Positions 1 to 7,352 are shown, counted from the stretch's first letter. The stretch is DNA of 7,352 nt from Alphaproteobacteria bacterium UBA685 (GCA_002299005.1 DBMZ01000073.1:22762-30113), one strand, 5' to 3'. Made by a program: numbers and translations. Notes: generated by a model from the sequence alone, not told the origin.

Positions 1-705
1 TCTGCCGATAATGATTTGCATATCAAAGCTCTTGCGGCCAAGGATTACGGCTTTGATGCCCATTTCAGCTATGCTGGCAAAGATTATCAATACCCACTTG
101 CTTTGATGGGACGTTTTCAGGCTGAAAACGCGCTATTGGCGGCGTTGATGGCGCATTTATCTGGCCTATCTATTCATGATTCCTTTGGCGCCCTGCCGTG
201 TCTTAAGCCGATTGCTGGACGCATGCAACCTGTCCATGGCCATCCGCAAAAAGCGCGTATTTTGGTTGATTATGCCCATACGCCTGACGCGCTTGAAAAT
301 GCCTTAAACCTGTTGCGCCCTGAGACCAGCGGCAAGCTTATTGTGCTATTTGGGTGCGGTGGTGACAGAGATAAGGGCAAGCGCGCTATGATGGGTGATG
401 CGGCCGCCAAGCTGGCTGATATGGTCTATGTCACAGATGATAATCCGCGCACCGAAGACCCTGTCTCTATCCGTGCCGAAATCCTGTCTGGCAAAGCCCA
501 ATCACAGCTGGGTAAATTCCATGAGATTGGCAATCGCAAAGCCGCCATTCAAACAGCCATAGATACGCTTGGCGCAGGTGACACATTGCTGATCGCCGGC
601 AAAGGCCATGAGACCACACAGATGGTCGGCACAGAGACCTTGCCATTTGATGATGCGGCTGTCGCCCGCTCCGCGCTTGCCTTTTTGCCACAAGGCGGTG
701 CGTGA
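1..705 (+). CDS. murE: UDP-MurNAc-tripeptide synthetase MurE, C-terminal part (5' end outside window)
   Basis: This is the C-terminal 234 residues of MurE, the cytoplasmic ATP-dependent ligase that adds the third stem-peptide residue to UDP-MurNAc-L-Ala-D-Glu. The frame is open from base 1 and ends at TGA 703-705. MurE is usually about 480-500 residues, so roughly the first half, including the ATP-binding P-loop, lies upstream. Visible motifs, numbered from base 1, are the end of the central domain (MGRFQAEN), GRMQPV near residue 74, DYAHTPDAL from residue 90, GCGGDRDKGKR at 118-128, DNPRTEDP from 147 and GKGHE at 200-204. In this family DNPR marks enzymes that select meso-diaminopimelate rather than L-lysine, so a DAP-type wall is inferred. 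The stop codon shares its last base with the murF ATG. An internal TTG at 16 could be taken as a start, but the homology runs through it. The identification is secure. Confidence 0.96.
   Translation, partial: SADNDLHIKALAAKDYGFDAHFSYAGKDYQYPLALMGRFQAENALLAALMAHLSGLSIHDSFGALPCLKPIAGRMQPVHGHPQKARILVDYAHTPDALENALNLLRPETSGKLIVLFGCGGDRDKGKRAMMGDAAAKLADMVYVTDDNPRTEDPVSIRAEILSGKAQSQLGKFHEIGNRKAAIQTAIDTLGAGDTLLIAGKGHETTQMVGTETLPFDDAAVARSALAFLPQGGA
692..698 (+). promoter_or_regulatory. Probable ribosome binding site of murF
   Basis: AAGGCGG lies inside the end of murE. It sits 3 nt before GTG 702 and 6 nt before ATG 705, which favours the ATG. The match to the anti-Shine-Dalgarno sequence is moderate, and coupling to murE translation through the TGATG overlap is likely. 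Confidence 0.55.
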
Positions 706-2147
706 TGATTACCAATTGGACTGGCACAGATTTGGCGAAGATCACAAAGGGCAACTGGCATAGAAGCGTGCCAAAGGCACCTTGCATGACGCTTGCGATT
801 GACCATCGCACGCTTGAACAGGACGGTCTATTTATCGCCTTGCCCGGCACCAAACATGACGGCCATGCGTTCCTTGATGACCTGCTACCAAGCCATTGCG
901 CCCTTGTTAAAACCCCCTCACCTGACAGCGCCGCGCACCAGCTTTGTGTCGCAGATCCGCTCATGGCCTTGCATGATATCGCCCGCGCGGCAATGGCAGA
1001 CACAAAGGCACGCAAGATTGCCATCACAGGCTCTGTCGGCAAAACAAGCACCAAAGAGGCGCTGACCAGCGTGCTATCTTGCTATGGTGCGACACATGCC
1101 AGCTCTGGTAATTACAACAACCATATTGGCGCCCCTCTCTCGATGGCACGCACCCCTGATGAGGCAGAGATGATACTCATGGAAATGGGGATGAATCACG
1201 CTGGTGAAATCGCGCCCCTATCGCATCTCTATCAGGCTGATATCGCGATTATTACCAAGATCGCTGACAGCCATAGAGGCCATTTCAATTCAACCGAAGA
1301 TATCGCCCATGCTAAGGCTGAAATCTTTGCGGGCATGAATAATGGCATGACTGGTAGCATGAATAATGGCACGGCAATCCTACCTTTTGATGACACGCAT
1401 TTCGCGCTCCTTGCCAGCGCGGCAGAGGCAGAAGGCCTAACCATCATCAGCTTTGGTGCCAAGACAGGCGCCGATATTCAACTAACGAGCCAGACGCCTT
1501 GTGATGGCGGACAGCGTCTTGTCATTCACAATAACCTAACCGATCAAGACGCCTCATTCACCCTTGGTCTAGCCGCCCCCCATCATAGCACCACCGCCTT
1601 AATCGCGCTGGCCAGCCTGCATGTGCTTGGCCTTGATTGGCGCCCCGCAGAACAAGCGCTTGCCAATTTGCAAGAGGTCGAGGGGCGCGGCAACCAGCTT
1701 GCCATCGCGCTTGATGGCAGGCCTGCCCTTTTGATTAATGACAGCTATAATGCTGGCCCTGCCTCAATGGCCGCCTCTCTTAGCTATGTTGCCACATTGC
1801 CGCATGATAAAAAGGGCCTTGTCCTAACCGATATGCTTGAGCTTGGCACGATTAGTGATGCGGCGCATGAGGCGCTTATTCCGCTGATTGAGGCGATTGC
1901 CCCGCACCGTCTTGTGCTAGTAGGCGAAGCAATGGGCAAGATCCAAAACGCCCTCGCTCACCGCACGCATCTCACCCATTACCCACATGCCAGCCAGTGC
2001 CAAGCGCATCTTACCGGCGCGCTTTCAGCTTGCGATTTGATCCTTGTCAAAGGCTCAAACGGCTCTGGCGCACCAGCATTGGCAAAGGCGCTTATCAGTG
2101 CCGCAAATAATAACACCTCGCCAAGGGGGGCCGCCCATGTTTCCTGA
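705..2147 (+). CDS. murF: UDP-MurNAc-tripeptide:D-Ala-D-Ala ligase MurF
   Basis: MurF is the cytoplasmic ligase that adds D-alanyl-D-alanine to UDP-MurNAc-tripeptide, completing the pentapeptide precursor. Numbered from ATG 705, the 480-residue product shows an N-terminal domain ([13 protein letters not shown], then DGHAF), the ATP-binding loop [10 protein letters not shown] at 109-118, [11 protein letters not shown] from about 159, an AKAEIF segment, [12 protein letters not shown] around 345-355, LTDMLELG, and LVKGSNGSG near the C-terminus. E. coli MurF is 452 residues. Part of the extra length is an in-frame repeat, [12 protein letters not shown], at about residues 211-222. Several usually conserved positions vary: DHR where D-S/T-R is common, and TKIADSHR where other MurF proteins have an asparagine and AHL. 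The P-loop, the SHR histidine and the DSYN motif remain, so I infer an active enzyme. GTG at 702, one codon upstream, is an alternative start. The gene overlaps mraY by 11 bp. Confidence 0.95.
   Translation: MITNWTGTDLAKITKGNWHRSVPKAPCMTLAIDHRTLEQDGLFIALPGTKHDGHAFLDDLLPSHCALVKTPSPDSAAHQLCVADPLMALHDIARAAMADTKARKIAITGSVGKTSTKEALTSVLSCYGATHASSGNYNNHIGAPLSMARTPDEAEMILMEMGMNHAGEIAPLSHLYQADIAIITKIADSHRGHFNSTEDIAHAKAEIFAGMNNGMTGSMNNGTAILPFDDTHFALLASAAEAEGLTIISFGAKTGADIQLTSQTPCDGGQRLVIHNNLTDQDASFTLGLAAPHHSTTALIALASLHVLGLDWRPAEQALANLQEVEGRGNQLAIALDGRPALLINDSYNAGPASMAASLSYVATLPHDKKGLVLTDMLELGTISDAAHEALIPLIEAIAPHRLVLVGEAMGKIQNALAHRTHLTHYPHASQCQAHLTGALSACDLILVKGSNGSGAPALAKALISAANNNTSPRGAAHVS
1333..1371 (+). 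repeat. Short direct repeat inside murF
   Basis: The 15-base unit GCATGAATAATGGCA occurs exactly twice, at 1333-1347 and 1357-1371. The offset of 24 bases is eight codons, so the reading frame is kept. It encodes [12 protein letters not shown] just after the AKAEIF segment of MurF. It resembles a small in-frame duplication in a loop. Chance similarity between two MNNG motifs is possible, but identical codons make duplication more likely. Confidence 0.8.
2123..2130 (+). promoter_or_regulatory. Ribosome binding site of mraY
   Basis: The purine run AAGGGGGG lies 6 nt before ATG 2137, inside the end of murF. It fixes the mraY start at 2137, because an upstream in-frame TTG at 2044 would prefix residues that do not belong to MraY. 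Confidence 0.8.
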
Positions 2148-3225
2148 TCTCCTCCTGCCTTACGCAGACCAGTTTCAGCCGTTAAACCTCTTCCGCTATC
2201 TGACATTCAGAACAGGCGGGGCGATTATGACAGCGATGGTTCTCAGCCTGTGCATCGGCCCTGCCTTTATCAGATGGCTGAAATCGCACCAAGCTGAAGG
2301 CCAGCCGATTAGAGCTGACGGCCCTGAAAGCCACATTCTGACCAAGGCTGGCACACCAACAATGGGTGGCTTGCTGATTTTGGGCATTTTTGTGATCACG
2401 ACCTTGCTATGGGTGCCGCTTGATAATGCCTATCTATGGCCGATTTTGATTGTCGCCATTGGCTTTGGCGGCATTGGCGCGATTGATGATTGGCTCAAGC
2501 TGAAAAAGAGGTCCTCAGCCGGTCTTCGTTCAAGCCAAAAATTCCTGCTTCAAACAGCCCTCGCCCTTGTTGCGATTATCTATTTGGTCGAATTATCACC
2601 CGCTGATCTGCGCTATGGCATCGCGCTACCATTCTTAAAAGATACGCTTTTATATCTCTCTTATTTCTATATTCCCTTCGCGCTTGTCGTGATTGTTGGG
2701 GCATCGAATGCGGTGAATTTAACAGATGGGCTAGATGGTTTGGCGATTGTGCCCGTGATGATCGCTGCCTCTGTCTTTGCGCTGATTGCGTATCTATCAG
2801 GTAATTTGAATTTCGCTAATTATCTACAGATTCACTATATCCCCGGCACAGGTGAATTGGCGGTGGTTTGCGGCGCGCTAATCGGCGCAGGGCTTGGCTT
2901 TTTATGGTGGAACGCCCCGCCTGCCAAAGTCTTTATGGGTGACACAGGTTCACTGGCTCTTGGTGGCACGCTTGGCGCGATATCGGTTGCGACACGCCAT
3001 GAATTGGTGCTGGCCATCACAGGCGGCCTGTTCGTGCTTGAGACGGTATCTGTCATATTGCAAGTCGCCTCATTCAAATTGACTGGCAAGCGCATCTTCT
3101 TGATGGCGCCCTTGCATCACCATTTTGAGAAAAAGGGCTGGGCAGAGCCGACCATCGTTATCCGCTTTTGGATTATCTCTGTCATCTTGGCGTTAATCGC
3201 CCTTTCAACCCTCAAGCTTCGCTAG
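2137..3225 (+). CDS. mraY: Phospho-MurNAc-pentapeptide transferase MraY (lipid I synthase)
   Basis: MraY is a polytopic inner-membrane enzyme. It transfers phospho-MurNAc-pentapeptide from UDP to undecaprenyl phosphate, making lipid I. The product is 362 residues, close to the 360 of E. coli, and highly hydrophobic, with several stretches that look like membrane helices. Signature motifs are all present: [10 protein letters not shown] at 69-78, DDWLK at 117-121 with the paired aspartates, [11 protein letters not shown] at 191-201, FMGDTGS from 266 with the conserved D269, and the family-specific [11 protein letters not shown] with H327-H329. These match the catalytic and magnesium-binding aspartates and the HHH loop known from characterised MraY, and they separate it from WecA-type relatives. 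The start follows a strong ribosome site. The gene overlaps murF by 11 bp, so coupling to murF is likely. It ends with TAG at 3223-3225, followed by the only gap in the cluster. Confidence 0.97.
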   Translation: MFPDLLLPYADQFQPLNLFRYLTFRTGGAIMTAMVLSLCIGPAFIRWLKSHQAEGQPIRADGPESHILTKAGTPTMGGLLILGIFVITTLLWVPLDNAYLWPILIVAIGFGGIGAIDDWLKLKKRSSAGLRSSQKFLLQTALALVAIIYLVELSPADLRYGIALPFLKDTLLYLSYFYIPFALVVIVGASNAVNLTDGLDGLAIVPVMIAASVFALIAYLSGNLNFANYLQIHYIPGTGELAVVCGALIGAGLGFLWWNAPPAKVFMGDTGSLALGGTLGAISVATRHELVLAITGGLFVLETVSVILQVASFKLTGKRIFLMAPLHHHFEKKGWAEPTIVIRFWIISVILALIALSTLKLR

Positions 3226-3228
3226 GAG
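3224..3228 (+). promoter_or_regulatory. Ribosome binding site of murD, overlapping the mraY stop
   Basis: AGGAG overlaps the mraY TAG codon and is the best Shine-Dalgarno match ahead of murD. The 14-nt spacing to ATG 3243 is longer than the usual 5-10 nt. No ATG, GTG or TTG in the murD frame lies between the two, so the start at 3243 stands despite the spacing. Confidence 0.55.
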
Positions 3229-3242
3229 ACGCGCATTATATC
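3226..3242 (+). other. Intergenic gap mraY-murD (17 bp)
   Basis: This is the only stretch in the window not covered by a coding region. It contains most of the putative murD ribosome site and no room for a promoter or terminator, so transcription probably reads straight through. Confidence 0.85.
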
Positions 3243-4577
3243 ATGACCATTGAGACCTCTCACAACTTTAGACATATCGCGGTATTTGGTGCCGGCCTTT
3301 CTGGTCGTGCCGCCTATCAGCGTGCGCTATCGTTGGGGGTATCTTGTGTGATTGATGATGATAGCCCGATTATGCATGATGCGATTGCCAAGAGCGATAT
3401 CTGTGCTTGGCAAGAGTGGGATTGGTCACAAATTGACGCGCTTATCCTCAGCCCCGGCATTGCGCATAATCACCCTGCCCCGCACCCGGTTGCCAGCGCC
3501 GCAAGAGCGCATCAGACACCGATTATCTCAGAGGTAGAGTTTGGCCTTTCCACAGGCAATTGGGGCAAGCTTGTGATCATCACAGGCACAAATGGCAAAT
3601 CAACGACGACCGCTTTAACAGGACATTTGCTGGCCTCTGGCGGCGCGTCTGTGCAAATTGGCGGCAATCTTGGCACGCCTTTATGCGCCCTAAATGAAGC
3701 CCCACAGGTTTCTGGCACCCATCATATCACCGTGCTAGAGCTATCTTCGTATCAGCTAGAGACAACGCCGTCTCTTGCCCCTGATATCACAGCCTTATTG
3801 AACATCACGCCAGATCACCTAGACAGGCATGGCGGGCTTGATGGTTATATTGCGGCCAAAAAAATAAGCCTCTCTGCTTGCCCAAAAGAGGCCCTTGCGC
3901 TTATTGGCGATGAGGGACCGATTATGCAAGAGGTGCTTGCGTGGGCCAAAGATACATTGCCGTGCCATATCCAAGCTATCTCAGCAGATGATTTGCACGC
4001 GCGGCCCCTTGATAACCCCTATCTTGCTGGCGCGCATAATGCCCAAAATGCCAACTTTGCCATTGCGATCGCCAAAGCATGCGGCATCAAAGAGACGGCA
4101 ATTCATACAGGCCTTGCCTCTTTTGTCGGTCTTGCCCATCGCTTGCAACCTGTCGGCGCGGCAGACGGGATAGGGTTTGTGAATGATTCCAAAGCCACAA
4201 ATGGGGATGCCACGGCCAAAGCGCTTGGCGCATATGATGATATTATCTGGCTTGCGGGCGGACAGGCAAAGGCAGATGGGCTCACCGCTTGCAAGCCGTT
4301 TTTTGACCATATACACCGCGCCCATTTCTATGGCAGCTCTGCGGCTGAGTTCTATCAAGACGCCGCGCCTCATATTCACTGCACAACGCATGAGACGTTG
4401 GACGAAGCCTTTGAGATGGCGGTAAGAGACTTACCGTCAAAGGCGGTTATCTTGCTATCACCCGCGGCGGCCTCTTTCGATCAGTTCCCAAATTTTGGCG
4501 CAAGAGGCGATCATTTCTCCGCCCTTGCCAAGCACTTTATCACCACAAGACATAAGGAGGCGGCACATGTTGGGTAG
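3243..4577 (+). CDS. murD: UDP-MurNAc-L-alanine:D-glutamate ligase MurD
   Basis: MurD adds D-glutamate to UDP-MurNAc-L-Ala in the cytoplasm, the second step of stem-peptide assembly. The 444-residue product is close to the 438 of E. coli. It has an N-terminal nucleotide-binding start (IAVFGAGLSGRAA), LSPGI, the P-loop GTNGKSTTT at 115-123, GGNLGTP, ELSSYQLE at 166-173, NITPDHLDRHG at 187-197, and AAK with K206 at the position carbamylated in E. coli MurD. The C-terminal domain has HRLQPV, NDSKATN with D315-N320, WLAGG and LLSPAAASFDQFPNFGARGDHF. The DSKATN and SPAAASFDQF motifs separate MurD from MurC, MurE and MurF. The frame is open upstream to 3168, but those residues overlap mraY and have no MurD character. 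ATG 3243 places the nucleotide-binding fold at the usual distance from the N-terminus. The gene overlaps ftsW by 11 bp. Confidence 0.97.
   Translation: MTIETSHNFRHIAVFGAGLSGRAAYQRALSLGVSCVIDDDSPIMHDAIAKSDICAWQEWDWSQIDALILSPGIAHNHPAPHPVASAARAHQTPIISEVEFGLSTGNWGKLVIITGTNGKSTTTALTGHLLASGGASVQIGGNLGTPLCALNEAPQVSGTHHITVLELSSYQLETTPSLAPDITALLNITPDHLDRHGGLDGYIAAKKISLSACPKEALALIGDEGPIMQEVLAWAKDTLPCHIQAISADDLHARPLDNPYLAGAHNAQNANFAIAIAKACGIKETAIHTGLASFVGLAHRLQPVGAADGIGFVNDSKATNGDATAKALGAYDDIIWLAGGQAKADGLTACKPFFDHIHRAHFYGSSAAEFYQDAAPHIHCTTHETLDEAFEMAVRDLPSKAVILLSPAAASFDQFPNFGARGDHFSALAKHFITTRHKEAAHVG
4554..4560 (+). promoter_or_regulatory. Ribosome binding site of ftsW
   Basis: AAGGAGG, a near-perfect anti-Shine-Dalgarno match, lies 6 nt before ATG 4567 and inside the end of murD. 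It is the strongest ribosome site in the window and fixes the ftsW start over an upstream TTG at 4495. Confidence 0.85.
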
Positions 4578-5679
4578 AACCGATAGATCCCTTCTAGGAG
4601 TCTGGTGGTGGACCGTTGATAGGTGGCTTTTAACCGCCGCTATCTTGTTGATGGTGATTGGCACCTTGCTTGTGATGGCCGCCAGCCCCCCTGTTGCGGC
4701 GCGCATATCATTGCCTGAATTCCACTTTGTCTGGCGCCAGCTTGTCTATCTGATACCTGCCGCAGGGGCAGTCTTCATTCTGTCTTTGATGACACCGCGC
4801 ATGATTAGGGCCCTCTCATTGCTCGGCCTATTTGGCGTTATCGGCTTGATGAGCGCGACCCTTGTGCTTGGCGCAGAGGTCAAAGGCGCGACCAGATGGA
4901 TTTATATCGGCCCGATTAATTTGCAACCATCTGAATTTGCCAAGCCATTATTTGCGATTGTCTGTGCATGGCTATTATCGCTGTGGCGTGAGGGCGAGAA
5001 TTTCAAAGGCTGGATTTGGGCCACAGGCCTTGCGGGCATCATTGTTGGGATTTTGGTCTTGCAACCAGATATCGGCATGACAGCTGTCATCGCGCTGACA
5101 TGGGGCTTCCAGATGTTCTTGGCAGGCATGCCTTTATTGCTTGTGATTTTAGCCGTCGCCTTGGCACCTTTGGCGCTTATCATTGCTTATTATAACCTCA
5201 GCCATGTGACCGCGCGTATTGACAAATTCTTTGATGGCGGCTCTATGCAGTCTGATTTCTCTATCCGCTCTTTTGCCGATGGGGGTTTGCTTGGCGTTGG
5301 GCCCGGCGATGGCAAGATTAAGCAATATTTGCCAGATGCGCATGCTGATTTCATCTTCTCTGTGGCGGCCGAAGAATATGGCCTGCTTGTCTGCCTGTTA
5401 ATCATTGGCCTTTATGGCTTTATGGTCTTACGCGGATTTGAGCGTTCAGCCGCAAGAGATAATCTATTCTGCCTGATAGCCGGCGCCGGTCTTGCCATGC
5501 AATTTGGCGTGCAAGCGGCCATTCATATGGCATCATCTGTGGACCTTATCCCCACCAAAGGCATGACCTTGCCTCTTATAAGCTATGGTGGCTCATCCTT
5601 GCTTGCCAGCGGGATTACGATTGGCATGCTATTGGCGCTGACAAGACGCCGCCTGCGCGATGGAGGGTTAGATGGCTAA
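4567..5679 (+). CDS. ftsW: Septal peptidoglycan polymerase FtsW (SEDS family)
   Basis: FtsW is the SEDS-family glycosyltransferase that polymerises lipid II at the division septum together with its partner PBP3/FtsI. The product is 370 residues with a short cytoplasmic N-terminus (RTDRSLLGVWWWTVDRW) followed by many hydrophobic helices, in keeping with a ten-helix SEDS fold. Motifs include GAEVKGATRWIYIG at 102-115, QPSEFAK at 120-126, LQPDIGM at 165-171, a large extracytoplasmic loop with GGLLGVGPGDG and LPDAHADFIF, and PTKGMTLPLISYGGSS at 329-344. D261 in HADFIF matches the catalytic aspartate known in RodA/FtsW; most relatives have HTDF here. The cell-wall gene context and the PTKG motif favour FtsW over RodA. 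The N-terminal pattern resembles alphaproteobacterial FtsW. The start follows the best ribosome site of the cluster. The gene overlaps murD by 11 bp and murG by 8 bp. Confidence 0.95.
   Translation: MLGRTDRSLLGVWWWTVDRWLLTAAILLMVIGTLLVMAASPPVAARISLPEFHFVWRQLVYLIPAAGAVFILSLMTPRMIRALSLLGLFGVIGLMSATLVLGAEVKGATRWIYIGPINLQPSEFAKPLFAIVCAWLLSLWREGENFKGWIWATGLAGIIVGILVLQPDIGMTAVIALTWGFQMFLAGMPLLLVILAVALAPLALIIAYYNLSHVTARIDKFFDGGSMQSDFSIRSFADGGLLGVGPGDGKIKQYLPDAHADFIFSVAAEEYGLLVCLLIIGLYGFMVLRGFERSAARDNLFCLIAGAGLAMQFGVQAAIHMASSVDLIPTKGMTLPLISYGGSSLLASGITIGMLLALTRRRLRDGGLDG
5662..5667 (+). promoter_or_regulatory. Ribosome binding site of murG
   Basis: GGAGGG ends 4 nt before ATG 5672, within the last codons of ftsW. 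The spacing is slightly short but acceptable, and it supports the start that gives the MurG N-terminus [14 protein letters not shown]. Confidence 0.75.
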
Positions 5680-6757
5680 TGTCATTCTTGCCGCCGGCGG
5701 TACAGGCGGCCATATTTTCCCAGCCCTTGCGGTCGCAGAAGTGCTATCTGCGAATGGCCATAGGGTGGTGCTTTATACCGATAAGCGCGGTGAGGCGATG
5801 GTCGATGGCAAAATCACCTATCGCATCATCAGCTCTGCCTCGCCGTTCAAAGCAGGGATTATCGCCAAATGCCTTGGGCTAGCCAGCCTGTCCCTTGGCT
5901 TTATACAATCAGCTAGCATGATGCTATTTGCGCGCCCAGCGGCTGTGATTGGCTTTGGCGGTTATCCGTCACTTGCGCCTATTTTATCGGGGCGACTTTT
6001 TGGCGCGCGCTGTATCTTGCATGAACAAAATGCGGTGATGGGGCGTGCAAACCGCCTGCTTGGCAAGATTGCCCATCATATCGCGCTGTCCTTTGCCAAC
6101 ACCAAAGGCGCACCAGAAGGCGATAAAATCACCCAAACAGGCCTGCCTGTCAGGCAAGCATTTGCCGCTATTTCGGCCTATCGCGTGCAGACAGACAAGA
6201 TACATATCACCATTATTGGCGGCTCTCTTGGTGCCCAGATTTTTGCTGATATCATCCCGCAAGCCATCTCAGCATTACCAGCGTCCCTCAAAGCAAAATT
6301 GCATATCACACAACAAGCACGTGATGATAATATCAGCGCCCTAAAGGCCGCTTATGAGGCGCAAAATATCTCTTATGAGGTGGCGCGTTTTTATCATGAT
6401 ATGCCAAGCCTCTATGAGGCAAGCGACATCATCATCAGCAGAGCAGGTGCCTCATCTGTGCAAGAAATTGCCACCGCAGGCAGAGCCAGCCTTCTTGTGC
6501 CTTTTGCAGGGGCGCTTGATGATCACCAAACAGGCAATGCGATGAGCCTTGCCAATGCCGGCGGTGCGCTTGTGCTTGCCGAGGATAAGGCAGATGCAAA
6601 GGCCGTAGCAGCCTTGCTATCGACATTAATCGAAGATGGCACAAAGCGCGCAAAAATGGCTAGCCAAGCGCACTCTATCGCAAAGCAAAATGCCAGCCAC
6701 GCTATCGCAGATCTAGCCGGCCTATCCGCCCCTCACCTCTCAGGAGCTATGCAATGA
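5672..6757 (+). CDS. murG: UDP-GlcNAc:lipid I N-acetylglucosaminyltransferase MurG
   Basis: MurG is a peripheral enzyme on the cytoplasmic face of the inner membrane. It transfers GlcNAc from UDP-GlcNAc to lipid I, giving lipid II. The 361-residue product has the two-domain GT-B (family GT28) layout: the N-terminal glycine loop GGTGGH at 9-14, a hydrophobic stretch at about 68-93 consistent with membrane association, GFGGYPS at 94-100, HEQN at 117-120, the second glycine loop GGSLGA at 183-188, then [10 protein letters not shown] at 256-265 and DDHQTGNA at 283-290. E265 corresponds to the glutamate that contacts the ribose of UDP-GlcNAc in E. coli MurG (E269). The length fits the family and no key motif is missing. 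The gene overlaps ftsW by 8 bp and murC by 4 bp, so its product is probably made in step with the lipid II polymerase that uses its output. Confidence 0.97.
   Translation: MANVILAAGGTGGHIFPALAVAEVLSANGHRVVLYTDKRGEAMVDGKITYRIISSASPFKAGIIAKCLGLASLSLGFIQSASMMLFARPAAVIGFGGYPSLAPILSGRLFGARCILHEQNAVMGRANRLLGKIAHHIALSFANTKGAPEGDKITQTGLPVRQAFAAISAYRVQTDKIHITIIGGSLGAQIFADIIPQAISALPASLKAKLHITQQARDDNISALKAAYEAQNISYEVARFYHDMPSLYEASDIIISRAGASSVQEIATAGRASLLVPFAGALDDHQTGNAMSLANAGGALVLAEDKADAKAVAALLSTLIEDGTKRAKMASQAHSIAKQNASHAIADLAGLSAPHLSGAMQ
6741..6746 (+). promoter_or_regulatory. Ribosome binding site of murC
   Basis: CAGGAG lies 7 nt before ATG 6754, inside the 3' end of murG. It supports the ATGA stop-start overlap as the true murC start. 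Confidence 0.75.
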
Positions 6758-7352
6758 CCGCCCTTCCCCTCAGCATTGGCAAGATTCACTTTACCGGCAT
6801 TGGCGGTATTGGGATGAGTGGTATTGCCGAAATCCTAGCCGATTTGGGCTATGAGGTGCAGGGCTCTGATATTGCGGTGAATAATAATGTCAAACGATTA
6901 CGCGGAAAGGGCATTCCTGTCTCTATTCCGCAAACAGCTGACAATATTGACGATGTGTCTATTGTTGTTATCTCGACCGCCATCCGCGCTGATAATGAAG
7001 AATTGCTAGCCGCGCGGGCGAAGTTTATTCCCGTTGTTCACCGGGCAGAGATGCTTGGCGAGTTAATGCGCTTGCGCTGGTCTGTGGCGGTTGCTGGCAC
7101 ACATGGCAAGACGACCACCACCTCGCTTGTCGCAACCTTGCTAGATGCGGCTGATATTGACCCCACCGTTGTCAATGGCGGCATCATCCAAAGCTGGGGC
7201 AGTAATGCCAAATTGGGTGATGGCCAATGGATGGTTGTTGAGGCTGATGAGAGTGACGGCTCTTTCTCGCGCCTAAAGCCAACCGCCGCGATTGTCACCA
7301 ATATCGACCCTGAGCATCTTGACCATCACGGCTCTTATGAGAATCTTGAAAC
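6754..7352 (+). CDS. murC: UDP-MurNAc:L-alanine ligase MurC, N-terminal part (3' end outside window)
   Basis: MurC adds L-alanine to UDP-MurNAc, the first amino-acid step of the cytoplasmic pathway. The window holds 199 complete codons and two bases of the next; family members are usually about 450-490 residues, so over half is missing. The start ATG overlaps the murG TGA as ATGA. Visible motifs are the N-terminal nucleotide-binding loop GIGGIGMSG at 15-23, a GSD at 37-39, [10 protein letters not shown] from about 74, the P-loop GTHGKTTTT at 115-123, [16 protein letters not shown] at 161-171 and [12 protein letters not shown] at 182-193. The THGKTTT and EADESDGSF motifs are specific to MurC (and the related Mpl). 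Position in the dcw cluster favours MurC over Mpl. In many proteobacteria murB or ddl follows, but this window ends too early to see them. Confidence 0.96.
   Translation, partial: MTALPLSIGKIHFTGIGGIGMSGIAEILADLGYEVQGSDIAVNNNVKRLRGKGIPVSIPQTADNIDDVSIVVISTAIRADNEELLAARAKFIPVVHRAEMLGELMRLRWSVAVAGTHGKTTTTSLVATLLDAADIDPTVVNGGIIQSWGSNAKLGDGQWMVVEADESDGSFSRLKPTAAIVTNIDPEHLDHHGSYENLE

Noticed and set aside
467..1054. 195-codon open frame on the - strand across the murE-murF junction
   Set aside because: It lies wholly antisense to two well-supported genes, its translation is rich in Arg, Ser and Cys with no recognisable domain, and it is best explained as a shadow of codon bias.
2044..2136. Upstream extension of mraY from TTG 2044
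   Set aside because: The extra 31 residues overlap murF, lack MraY character and bypass the strong ribosome site before ATG 2137.
3981..4391. 136-codon open frame on the - strand inside murD
   Set aside because: Antisense to conserved MurD sequence, with no motif and no credible ribosome site seen.
4495..4566. Upstream extension of ftsW from TTG 4495
   Set aside because: These codons overlap the conserved C-terminus of MurD, and AAGGAGG is placed ideally for ATG 4567.
6145..6157. Small inverted repeat TGCCTG-T-CAGGCA inside murG
   Set aside because: It is only six base pairs with a one-base loop, lies in conserved coding sequence (GLPVRQAF) and has no T-run, so it is neither a terminator nor a credible operator.
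1..7352. A previously undescribed system hidden in the window
   Set aside because: Both strands are accounted for by seven canonical dcw genes with no inserted gene, mobile element, RNA structure or array; the order is the conserved one.

Overview
The window is a contiguous piece of a bacterial dcw (division and cell wall) cluster. It is almost wholly coding and all genes lie on the + strand. The order is murE (3' part), murF, mraY, murD, ftsW, murG, murC (5' part). Every gene was identified from family motifs read directly in the translation; no database search was possible.

Organism: the evidence suggests a Gram-negative alphaproteobacterium. The base composition is moderate, roughly half GC by eye. 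The FtsW N-terminus has the RTDRSLLGVWWWTVDRW pattern that I associate with alphaproteobacterial FtsW. MurE carries the DNPR motif of meso-diaminopimelate-adding enzymes. GANTC, the target of the alphaproteobacterial CcrM methylase, looks clearly under-represented. A marine lineage of medium GC, such as a SAR116-like group, is possible, but that is a guess.

Layout: murE ends at 705 and shares one base with the murF ATG. murF (705-2147) overlaps mraY (2137-3225) by 11 bp. A 17-bp gap, the only non-coding DNA in the window, separates mraY from murD (3243-4577). murD overlaps ftsW (4567-5679) by 11 bp, ftsW overlaps murG (5672-6757) by 8 bp, and murG overlaps murC (6754 to the window end) by 4 bp. 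No promoter, terminator, RNA gene, mobile element or CRISPR array was seen, so the genes are most simply read as one transcript with translational coupling.

How the genes work together: MurC, MurD, MurE and MurF add L-Ala, D-Glu, meso-DAP and D-Ala-D-Ala in turn to UDP-MurNAc in the cytoplasm. MraY moves the product onto undecaprenyl phosphate to make lipid I. MurG adds GlcNAc to make lipid II. FtsW polymerises lipid II at the septum.

The region is ordinary housekeeping DNA, and I found no new system. The modest oddities are a short in-frame direct repeat and several off-consensus motif positions in MurF, a long Shine-Dalgarno spacing before murD, an HADF variant of the FtsW catalytic motif, and the GANTC depletion.
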